64,000 nt of DNA from Monosporascus cannonballus (taxonomy: Eukaryota > Ascomycota > Sordariomycetes > Xylariales). The stretch lies in contig QJNS01000001.1 of the NCBI GenBank assembly GCA_004154925.1, forward strand, positions 186,001 to 250,000, read 5' to 3'. Shown piece after piece: positions 13,331 to 23,250 of this stretch; the stretch's first letter is position 1; each line of letters starts with the position of its first letter. The notes under the pieces are model-generated. The model was not told the origin of the DNA. It worked only from the letters and a program-made list of their open reading frames with translations, and ran no database searches. The position numbers were made by a program, and so were the translations under genes.

Positions 13331-13504
13331 GGCAAAAAAGGCCTGGGCAGGTGGCGTAACCTTAATTTTTCGGATTTCTTTTTCCAGTTCCCGGATTTAA
13401 GCCTAAAACTGCTAAATAAGGGTTTTCTAAGCGCTGGTCGATATTTTAACAGTATTAAATATTATTCAGAATTTAACGGTATTACTAAACAAAAGCTTAT
13501 AACG

Positions 13505-13921
13505 TTTAACGGCTAAGGGGTTTAATTAATTATTAAATCTTAGTCGTACGAATTTATATTCACAAAAATTATTGTAAGAATTTAAGTAATAAATTTAATA
13601 GTCGTATTACGTCTCGTAATACCAAGGGTATCTTAAACAATAAATTATTATTATAAACGATTAATATTAATAAATATTATAAATTGAAATTATCTGAATT
13701 GTGGAAATTATAAGCGTAAATATATATACATATATTGGTTTTTTAATATTACTGTTCGTTTTTGCTTATCCGTGCTTAATGAATTTTTGCTAAACGATTG
13801 CTCAGTATTGATTAATCGTGTTTAATAGATCTTTGCTGAGCACCCATTACGTGACCCGAAAGGTGGTCCGTGTCATCCTCGTTGACCGTTTTCTGAGGCC
13901 GAAGCCTGTCAGGTCGTAACA
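13505..13921 (-). repeat. 5' LTR of copy A3
   Basis: On the plus strand it runs from TTTAACGG to GGTCGTAACA. At lower coordinates it is followed by the leader and primer-binding region (conserved TTTAACGGTATTACTAAACA in complement). It pairs with 7,104-7,519. Confidence 0.8.
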
Positions 13922-14319
13922 TAACGCGAAATGGAGGATAAATTAATGGTATATTTGGGTCGGTTGAAGTGCTTGCGCCTTTAGTAAGATATTTTGCAAA
14001 AAAAGGCCTTTATTATTTTGAAAGACGGTTATGAAATAGATTAATTGGAAAAATAGCAAAGATTAGAGGAAAAGTAGCGGCGTATGAAAACGGAATAAAC
14101 GTAACTTGTTTTTGAAATAGATGCTATTACGGAGGCGTTTATTTTTTTCGATTGGAACTCCGTAAGGTTGGATTTAAGTAAGAAATTATTCTTATTTGCG
14201 ATTTTATCCGTATTGGAAACGGTTAGTTAGGACTTTGGCGGTAGAACGTTTTAATTAGGTTTATCGCATTTGTTAAGTGGTTAAGTGGTTTTTATGTGTT
14301 TTTTTATATAAATATCCTT

Positions 14320-17300
14320 TTTACTTAATTAAGTACTGAATTTTGTTTTTAATTGTTTTAGAGTTTAGTATTTCTTCGATTTCGTCTTTGTTAAAGTTTT
14401 TTTTAAGTTCCAGGTTTATTGTTAACGGGGCGTTTTTGGGTGTTGGTTTAAATAAAAAAATGTAAAAAATAGGATGTACTTTGATTGTCTTAGATAGCGA
14501 TAATCTGTAATTAATTTTAGAAATAAATCTTTTAATTTTGAACGGGTTAACTTTTTTAAAATTAAGTTTATTACTGGGTTTTTTATTTTCATTTGTAAGA
14601 TGTTCGAAGTTACGTTTTGTTTTTGGCGTAATAAGTTAATTTTGTTTCCTTTCGTTAAAATTAAATTTTTAATTTTTTTATTATAATACTGGGTTGTCCG
14701 TAGTTGAAAAAATCGTAATTTGTTTTGGAAAGGGCTTAAATTGTTTTGATATTTGTTATTAATATTTTTGTTTTTGGGGTAATTATCGTAATTTTTGGTG
14801 CCTTGTTAAGCGGTTATTTAAGTCGATTTGTTTTTGCTTTGTGTCCGTATACAGTTATATAAAGAAATACGCTTATGTTTTCGTTAACAAATATGTTATA
14901 AGCGATTTATGTTAGCGGTAAAAACTTTATTTAATTGTTTTGTTAATAATTAACATAGTTTCGAAAATATTGTTCTAGAATTTGGTTTAGTTTTTCGGTT
15001 TGGCCGTTCGTTTGGGGATGATAGGCTGTTAAGAAATTAAGCTTGGTACCTATTTGCTTAGATTGATGCCGGATTTTAAAGTAAAAAGTATATCTTTGTC
15101 GGAAATAATTTTTTCTGGTATTCCATGTTCGTCGAGGAAATATCTAATAAAAATATAAGTTAATTATTTTGCCGTTACGTTTTCTTTAAATGGTAGGAAG
15201 TATTTATACTTGGTACGTCTTTTGATAATTACCTATATTTTATCGTATTCGATTTTAGTAATTGGGTTTTTAAATAAAGGTAAATTAATAATAAAGTTTT
15301 AAGTTATAACATTTTATGCCTTATTAAAAATATTAATAAGTTGTAATAGGCTGTAAGGTTTATAACGTATTATTTTAGCCTTATTGTAAACGTTATAATT
15401 TTTGATTATGTTTTTGACCATCCGGCGTAACTTTGGAACGTTATATTTTTTTTATAATCGTTTAATAGTTTTGAAAATTTTTTAATATCCGTTTAATTGG
15501 TTTTTTGAAATTCCTTTACGAACTGTTCTTGTTAATTTTTGGGAACATAGATTTTGCCCTAGTATAATAGCTGGTTTTTTGGATATTTTTTTGGCTGCTA
15601 AACTTCTTTTTGTTTTTCCGTATCATAAGAATTTCGAAACCGTGTTAGGAGTTCGGAAGTTGGTTTTTTTATTATCTTATATAGCTATACGGTATTATTC
15701 TTATTATATTGTAACAGTTGTATACTTTTGGAAATTTTTGAATTATAATCTTTTTTGCGATTAAAAACATTCACCTAAATATTTTTTTAACGTAATGGAT
15801 TTTGAAGTTAAATTTAAAAAAAAAGTTATCCATTTTTTATGTTGTTTATTTAGTTCTTAAGTTTTTATAAATTAAATAAAGTTTTTGTGATCGGAGTAAA
15901 TATCGAAAAGCTTTTTTGTTCCGCTCAGGTTTTTATTCCTTAAAAGCGTTAGTAATTATTAACACTTTTTTTCGTAAATTTGGTATTTAAGTTTTCCATT
16001 TTGGAATATTTTTAAGTAATATGTTATTAGGTATTATTTGCTGTTATGTTTTTGTTGCTTTAAAATTATATTTAAGGCGTATTTTGAAGTATTTGTTTTT
16101 AGGCGTTTTTTTTTGTTTGGGTTTGGCATCCTTACGATAGGTTTATTAGTAATTGCTTCCTTTAGTTTTCGAAATGCTTTTTTAGCTTTTTTTAGGAATT
16201 CGAATTTTTTCCCGAAGTATTTTTTGGTGGTAAGTTTTATTAATAGTTTAATTATGGCTCCATATCCTTTGATTAGGTTGCGTACGTAACCCGTAAATTC
16301 TAAAATTTGTCGGATATTTATAACGGTCGCTTTATTAGGCGTAGGCTATTCTTTAATTGTTTTTAATTTGGAGCGTTAAATATAAATTTGGCCGGGAGTA
16401 AAAATAAATATTGGAAAATCTAGTTTCTGTATGTACCATATATTTTTGGCAGGGTTAATTCGAACATTCGCTTTATTTAAAATCCTAAGCATTTGAGCCA
16501 TATGCTTTTTGTGTTCCTTTAGAGTTTTTAAGTAAATAAGAATGTCGTCCAGGTAGACGAATACGAATTTATCTAAGAATTATTTGAGAATGGTTATAAT
16601 TAAATTCTGGAAACTGGCGAGAGTATTGGTAAGTCCTATCAGCATTACTTTGTATTCGTAAAGTCCATGTATTGTTTTAAATACTATTTTCCATTTTTCT
16701 TTTTTGGTTATTAGGATGCAGTAGTAATTATTACGAAGGTTAAATGCCGTAACGTATTTGGCTTTATTAATTTTTTTTCAGGATATTTATAAGTAATAAA
16801 GGGTATTTATTTTTAATTGTTATATCGTTTAATTATTTATAATCGATTATTTTTCGATAAATAAAAGTTTCGTTTTTGTCGATTTTTTGCTTATTATTTT
16901 TTATTTTTAACTCCATAAAAATACGGTGTTTAGTAAGCAAGGTAAAAGGCTAAATATATCTTCTTTTTAGGTTAAGTTATATGCTTTTCCATAATGGTTT
17001 AAATTTTTCTGGGTTTATGTAGTAAAATTTGTAAAGTTTAAGATAATATTTTTTTTGATAGGTTTGCGATAATCCCATTAACTGTAATGAGGTAATTTAT
17101 AATTTTCTTTATTTTTGAATAAATGTTTAAATTCTTAATATTCCGAGGGCACCGTAATGATTTGGTCAGGAATTCGTATTTCCTTAATAATATAACAAAT
17201 TTCTTAATCGTTTTTTTTAGTATTTTATTTTCCTAAAAAAATATTTGTTTTTGTTCAATAATCCGTAAGTTGCTGAAATAAAAATAAGGCATTTTCAGCA

Positions 17301-17500
17301 TAATATCGTATCCTGAGATATTAACGATATCTAGCGAAATGCGTTTTAGTATTTTTAAATTTGTATAGTACGTTTTTTAATTTTTTGTAAAATTTGTTTA
17401 TTTTCGTAAGTATATAAGTTTCCGTTTACCGGACGCAATTTGTAAATTTATGATTTATATTTTTAGGAAATCTAATATTCTTTTGCTATTATAGAGAAAA
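14320..17500 (-). pseudogene. pol: pol of family B: protease, RT, RNase H, integrase, chromodomain; lightly RIP-damaged
   Basis: On the minus strand, protease lies near 17,350-17,480. RT has VYLDDILIY at about 16,530-16,560, preceded by EYKVMLIGLTNTLASFQ, and the RT-RNase H junction reads FTGYVRNLIKGYGAIIK near 16,260-16,300. The integrase zinc region is near 15,350-15,480. The integrase core has [14 protein letters not shown] at about 15,000-15,042. A chromodomain-like end lies at about 14,320-14,400 (EIEEILN, then IQYLIK and KGY). A few TAA/TAG stops in Gln and Trp positions prevent translation. It is clearly less mutated than family A, so it is younger, diverged enough to escape RIP, or both. 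Confidence 0.75.
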
Positions 17501-18399
17501 TAAAATTATTTTTTGTTTTTGAGTTAATTATAGCTTTGAACGTTTTGTTTTTATATTGGAAAGAAATTTCGATTTAGCTGCGTATTTCTTTTGTTACGTT
17601 ATATAAGGTCTTATAAATTGAGGCTTTTCAATGCCTTAATTTCAAGGGCCTTTGTAATTTTTTGATTTTTGATATTATCCGGCTTAAGCAAACTTCCATT
17701 CGCAAGTTATTTTCATAATATATTTGGTGCGTTGGTTATTTTCGTATCGGAACTATATTTTCTTGCTATATTTGCATCAAGGTTTTAAGGTTGGGCTTCT
17801 TTTCGGGCTTATTTTTTGGTCCTGTATTTTTTAAGTTATGGAATTAGAAAGGTTACCTTCGGAAAACGGTATTTCCATATTTAAAAGCTTATATTAAACG
17901 CAAAATATCGGGGAGTAACATAAGTATCCTTACGATATAGCTTTTTAATTCCGTTCTGATTTAAGATATAAATAATAAGACTTAAGGTATTCTGGTTATC
18001 TTAAAATTTCCGTACATCGGCATTCGTTATCTGGTTCGGTAAAAGTTTCGTCGTTCTATCTAGGCCAAAAGTTATTATTTTTCTTTGCTTTAAGATAGAT
18101 AAAATAATTACCGACGTAATAAATAATAAAATATAGCAAATTATAAGGGTTTACCGTTAATTCCTTTAGGTAAACGGTACATTTTGAGAGCTTACAAAGG
18201 TCTGGGAATATCTGTCCATAATTGCTAATATCTAGCCGAAATTAACCGTTTTTATGTACATCTTACATTTCTGGAAATTAAGGTGGCATTAGTATCCTAA
18301 CTTTATAGCTATCCTAAGAGCCGTTTGTCTCGGATAATACTTACAGGCTCTGATTTTAAAATCTTAATAAATTGGATAATTCTCGTACTTTAGGATATC

Positions 18400-19400
18400 G
18401 TTTTGGATTTGAATAAATATGGCGATAATAAATTCTGGCTGGGAGGAAATCGAATTAATTTCTTTTTTTTTCGTTTCTGCCTTACTATTCGTTTTTTGTT
18501 TAATTATTTTAATTCTTTTCTAGGGTTAAGAATTTTTTTGAAATTCTTTTTAGCAGGAAAGCGGCATTCGCTTTTAAAATATCTTTTTTTTGTCACAATT
18601 AAAACATTTAATTTTAGACTTGTTTTTTTAGGCTTTTTCAAAACGGAATTCGCCTTTTTCCAAGGTTTGCCCTTATCCTTCTTAGTTCGGTTACTAAAGC
18701 TCTTATCGTTACCTTGTTTGCCAGTCCTTTTTTTCTCTAGGTACCGATTAAAAGTACGTCGATCGGCAATAATAACCTTATTTATATATTTTACAAAAAG
18801 CCCATCTTCGGTTCCATATATAATTCGTTTTTAATTTAAGATTTGAAGCTGTCGTAATAAGGATAAAATAATGCGTTTTTTTGGCAAATTCGAAATAATT
18901 ACTAAGCGGTTAAACTTAATCGTATATTCGGATATTAATTTGGTTTAGCAAAAAAATGAAACTGTTTAACCGTACGTTATTTTTTATCTGGATTTCCGAA
19001 TAAGGTTCGTATTTTTTCTTCGAAATGTTAATATTTGCTGAAAATATAATTAATTATGTTTGGAGATTTTTCGGCGTAATTTTGCAAATAATTTTTCATA
19101 ATGTGTTCGAATCATAAAAAGACTTTTCCGTTAAATAATTAAAAGATGGCCATTACTTTCTAATAATTATTAATCAAAAAACTTTTATAAAACTTAAGGT
19201 AAAATCTAACTTAAATTAAAAATCTCTTTAAATCCTTTAATCTATGGTACGGCTTGGGGGGAATTGGCTTATAGCCCTTAACGTCCGGTATTTCATAGTA
19301 GCTAAAAGGTGGAATAATTCCTTTACGTATTTAGTTTGCACCGAATAATAATAAGGTCGAAACCTTTTGTTATTAAACGAATTTAGCGTTTTTTAAGGCT
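18400..19400 (-). pseudogene. gag: gag of family B with zinc knuckle
   Basis: On the minus strand the capsid part has FGNPDKK near 18,985-19,005. The zinc knuckle at about 18,562-18,606 reads CFNCDKKRYFKSEC, a CX2CX4HX4C motif whose His is now Tyr (CAC or CAT to TAT, RIP-type). A Lys/Arg-rich tail follows. Long plus-strand frames over this region (for example 18,403-18,834) are antisense shadows. Confidence 0.65.
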
Positions 19401-20028
19401 TTACTTTTTATTATAAAAATGTAGAATTTCTTATTAACGGTTAATTTCTTTCTTTCCCTGTTTCGTTTTTCGATTAATAAAATAACATATTCCCTTATAA
19501 CGGGTTCGAACTAAATAACCGTATTTCCGATAAGTCGTTTAATCACGAATTCAACTTATATAATAGGCGTAATAAGTTAGATGAAAAAATACCCGAAATA
19601 TATTCGCCATTAACTTAAGAACAGTTATAACTTAGTAAAAGTTTTATCGAAAAGTTCTGGTTTAAGAAATTTAAAAGCCTTTTTTAATTACTTGGTAAAG
19701 TTTAATTAAAAACTTAATTTATTCGAAAAGGTTTTTTAATTTCGGAAGCTTTTTCTTCTCTTAAGCTGTTTATAAGTCGTTTAAAGAGACGTTATGAGGT
19801 TATTATTATTTCATTTAAGTTGAAAAATATGTTCGTTTATAGTATCCAGACGTAGAAAAACTTTTTTGCGAAAAAAACAAGGTTTTTCCTTTTTCTTCTC
19901 GGATTTTATTTTAATATCCGGGTAATTAAGAATTTGGTAAAGGGTTATTCGGGCTGCTTGCTGGTAAACATAACGTTAATCGATATTGCTCAAAGTTTAA
20001 CGGTATTATTAAATAAAAACTTATAACG

Positions 20029-20424
20029 TATAACGGCTTAAAGTTTAATTAATTGTTAAATCTTAATCGTACAGATTTATATTAACAAAAGTATTATAAG
20101 AATTTAAATAATAAATATAATAATCGTATTACATTTCGTAATATCAAAAATATTTTAAATAACGAATTATTATTATAAATTAAAATTATTTAAATTATAA
20201 AAATAATAAAAGTATATATTTTTATTTTGGCTCAAGGTACCTGAACGGCTTAAACCTTGAAGCGTATTAAACCCTTTAAGCCCTTTTGCCGGCTTAAGGG
20301 GCTTAAAGCGCTTAGCACCTTAGGACCTTTAAGCCGATTACGAAACTCCTTAGCGGTGGTCGGGGCTTTGTCTCTTCGTAGCCCCAACCGTCCGCGAGGA
20401 AGCCAAGACCGTTAGGTCATAACA
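20029..20424 (-). repeat. LTR adjoining the leader of family B (5' LTR)
   Basis: On the minus strand it starts TGTTATGACC and ends at TATAACGG in complement, where the element leader begins (conserved TTTAACGGTATTATTAAATA in complement). It keeps a GC-richer U3 (GGTCGGGGCTTTG and GTAGCCCCAACCGTC) like the LTR at 697-1174. It does not match the putative 3' LTR at 6,320-6,730. Confidence 0.65.
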
Positions 20425-21209
20425 TAAACGTTAACAGTTTTAGAAAATTAAAATAACCGTAATAATTTATAACAGTTAAGATTTAAAAACTTACTGTTCT
20501 TGTATATATTTTTTAAAAACTCAATTAACTATATATTTATTTAAATTTGTTAACTATTAATGTTTGCTTATATCGAACATTAATTTCGTATACTCTGACA
20601 TTAGTATTAGGTTTAAATTTATTTTTAAAGTACATAAACGTTGTCAAAACATGCATTGTTTAATATCTCCAATAATAATTGAAATAAATAAATTAATTTA
20701 CCAATACCTTAACTTTGCATAAAGCCTTTTTTTAAACAATATATTAAATTGTTTCTAGATGAATAGTTTTAAAGTTTTTAAATCCTTAATGTAATTTTCT
20801 TTTCCGAAAATTTATTCGTTAATTATTTTTACTTAGAATTAACAAAAGTTTAAGAAGATAAATTTAATGAATAGAAATATTAATTAAGATATATTAAGAT
20901 TAATATATTATTACATCAGGTTTATTTTCGTATTAACTTAAAATTCGAAAGTATTAAATTTTTTAAAGGTTCGTTTTTAAAAGAAAAGTTAAGGATATAT
21001 TTTAAGAAACTGGTAGAAAGTTTTAAGTACTTATAGCTTTAAAAATAATATAAAAACCCAATAAATGAATTATAATTAAAAAATTGAATAATTACATAAT
21101 AAATACCCTTAGTAATAAAATAGTAAATATATTATAAAAATAATAACGAAGTTTCGCATAATTTTAACAGAACATATATAATAAATGTATTAAAGTACGG
21201 CTAAAAAAA
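20425..21209. other. AT-rich spacer, no gene or repeat recognised
   Basis: The 785 bp between the family B LTR and the solo LTR show no coding frame, no LTR ends and no similarity to other parts of the window that I could find. It should be the original left flank of the solo LTR and thus of the gene island. Its AT-richness suggests RIP spread from the neighbours or an old repeat. Confidence 0.4.
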
Positions 21210-21312
21210 TGTGACGGCTAGGTGGTTTAACTAACTATTAAACCTTAGTCGTACGGGTTTATGTTGGCAAGAGTATATTGCCTCATCGTGATCAAGACCC
21301 CATTTTGGAAGT

Positions 21313-21348
21313 TGTGGCTGCGCCTGCGGCGCAGCAGCCGTAGCCACA
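21313..21348. repeat. GC-rich nested hairpin near the left end of X
   Basis: GCTGCGCC (21,317-21,324), loop TGC, GGCGCAGC (21,328-21,335) is a perfect 8-bp stem. An outer pair TGTGGCT (21,313-21,319) and AGCCACA (21,342-21,348) encloses it. It is the only GC-dense patch for many kilobases and lies 37 bp inside the element end. Confidence 0.6.
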
Positions 21349-21949
21349 GCTATAGCTTTTAATCAAGAAGTATTTGTTCGGGGTCCAATACATTAATTAA
21401 ACCCCTTTAAGAATTATCTCCACAAAAACAACAAAACCTCCAAAATAAGGCCTGATAGCAAATTGTGATTTTTTGGCCTTAATTAATATTATTCTATATA
21501 AATTCGTAAAAATTATTAATAATAACTTTCGTAATATATATAAATTACGAAGTTCCTAGCGTTATAAGTTATATAATTTAGGGCAAAATTAAAATCTTTG
21601 CTTTTTGATGTGTTTTTAATTCTAATTAAGACAAAAAATTAATTATTAAAAAAGAAAAATGACCTAAAATTACAATTAGCATCCTTTATAATCGTTTATC
21701 TCTTTTAACCTAATATAATAATAATATAATTTTATAAACCCAAATAATAATATATAAAGCTTAAAATTACTTATAACAAACCTTAAAATATATTTTTTTT
21801 AATTAATTAATTACGCGTAATATATTTGAGGGTTTAAGATAGATATTTTAATTTTTCGAATATTTAGTTTTCCAAAATAAAACATTTATCGTTATCCGGT
21901 ATTTTTACCGGTTTCTTATTAATATAAACGCAATTAATTTATATGCTAA

Positions 21950-23250
21950 TATTATATATACGGCCAATAACCTTATAAAAACTTTGCGTTATCGGTTTTT
22001 TTGCTTTATATTAAGCGTTATATTTGGCGGGTAAAGCCGTATTTTACGGAAAAAATAAATTGATACAATATATAATCTGGTTTTCGGAAAGTTTAATCTT
22101 TTTTTTTATTATGAAGATAAATTTTGGAAAATCCTTAATTATTTAAGTTTTTTCGTTAATAATTAATTTAATTATTATTTAAATTATATTATTAATTAAA
22201 CTGGCGAAAGAATATTAAATTCTGATATTAGTAATTTAATATTTTACTTTTATTTTAATATTTGCGGATGCGAAAAAACTTAATTTAAAAATATTTAACT
22301 GTATAAATGCCGGATAATATAATTATATTATTTTTAATGTTAAATAAATATCGAACAATTAATTTTAAACTGTTATATTAAATTTTATTTTCGAACGACA
22401 ATATAATTTAATCTTTATTAACGAAATATATTCATTATTAAGATAACATAATTTTCGGTTTACATATATTAATATTTATAACTTTTATTTTATTTTTCTT
22501 ATTTATATATATTACTTTACGTATATAATAATTATAAATAATATTATTAAAACATAAATGGCGACATATGGCGGTTTTGGTTAAATCGGCGGCCTAATTA
22601 AATATAGTTATAAGGCGGAAGTCCGGTATTTTAATATTAATCGTCCCGAAATTAATATTATTATTTTTTTATATTTAAAGGTTAACGTTCGAATTAAAAG
22701 TATTTAAATTTTTTTGATAGTTAATATATTCGGATTATTAAATAATATTTCTCTAATTTAATTTAATAATTTACGTTTTATTATTAAAATTATTATTTAT
22801 ATTAATATTAAGGCGAAAATTATGGCTATCCGTAATTATTTAATTAGAATTATAGTAAACCGGAGCTATTCGTTAAAAGTTATAAAAAAAATTATTAAAT
22901 TTTATATTTCCGAAATACATTACGGAAACTAAATTCGAATATATAATAACTTAAAGCAATTAAATAATTTTATTCGTATCGTCGTATTTATTATTGTTTT
23001 TAAATTAGGTATAAATATTCCGGATATTAATTAAGTAATATAATAAAATATACCGCAAAGCTTTCGATTAATAATTTCGAATAATAATTTAATTAAACGG
23101 TTTATAATTATAAGTAAATAAACATAATTAATTATAGATAAATTATATTATTTGTATCTTATTAAGCGTTCGATAAGTATAAAACCGAATTTTTTATTTT
23201 AAAAAAGGATAAAATAACAAAAAAGATTTAAGCTCGGCAAATTAAAAACC
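21950..23250 (+). pseudogene. RecQ-like superfamily 2 DNA helicase, RIP-inactivated
   Basis: One reading frame carries three helicase motifs in order. A Walker A remnant lies at 22,117-22,134 (I-N-F-G-K-S, position of TGxGKS). A motif II remnant lies at 22,420-22,434 (N-E-I-Y-S, from DE-x-H-S by RIP-type changes). Motif V and the region after it lie at 22,999-23,064 (FKLGINIPDIN, then NIPQSF), matching the RecQ pattern of a GINIPD core followed by IPQS/IPRS. Spacing is about 97 and 193 codons, close to RecQ proteins. The stretch 22,900-22,990 (FYISEIHYGN, then IRIVVF) fits motif IV to V. Stops are TAA at Gln positions. Fungal RecQ-like helicases occur in subtelomeric and mobile contexts. Here it lies in an element with a target duplication, so it probably belonged to that element. 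Confidence 0.7.

Larger units (their letters stand above)
7104..13921 (-). mobile_element. Chromovirus family A copy A3, full length, both LTRs
   Basis: This complete minus-strand element of 6,818 bp has LTRs of 416 bp (7,104-7,519) and 417 bp (13,505-13,921). The 5-bp flanks are TAACC on the left and TAACG on the right, a probable target duplication with one change. It lies inside family B and splits that element's antisense ORF. All coding domains are present in order but RIP-inactivated. Confidence 0.8.
6740..14252 (+). pseudogene. Antisense Cys-rich/coiled-coil ORF of family B, split by copy A3
   Basis: This plus-strand frame is antisense to the 3' end of family B. It runs to about 7,098, is interrupted by copy A3, and resumes in the same frame at about 13,922 to 14,252. 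The first part has PDCFYVTDIPSCGYYIRY, a CX8CX2C pattern if the Tyr is a RIP-converted Cys. The second part is a charged coiled-coil-like stretch with few stops (MEDKLMVYLGRLK, DILQKKAF, RLEEK) and ends DFGGRTF. The same Cys spacing occurs in copy A3. The function is unknown. Confidence 0.55.
6320..20424 (-). mobile_element. Chromovirus family B, nearly complete, interrupted by copy A3
   Basis: This is a minus-strand Ty3/gypsy element. It has an LTR-like end at 6,320-6,730, a polypurine tract at 6,731-6,745, an antisense ORF, chromodomain, integrase, RNase H, RT, protease, gag with a zinc knuckle, a leader and a 5' LTR at 20,029-20,424. Copy A3 (7,104-13,921) sits inside it, and the antisense ORF reads through across that insertion. 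RIP is weaker than in family A: many Gln, His and Asp codons survive. The two LTRs do not resemble each other and no target duplication was found, so the 3' and 5' ends may come from a recombination event. Confidence 0.7.

Noticed and set aside
15579..16289. Plus-strand open frames at 15,579-15,764 and 16,038-16,289
   Set aside because: They lie antisense to integrase and RT/RNase H of family B, where the minus strand shows clear motifs; Phe/Leu-rich composition is a shadow effect.
18403..18834. 143-codon plus-strand frame
   Set aside because: Antisense to family B gag; the minus strand here carries the CFNCDKK zinc knuckle.
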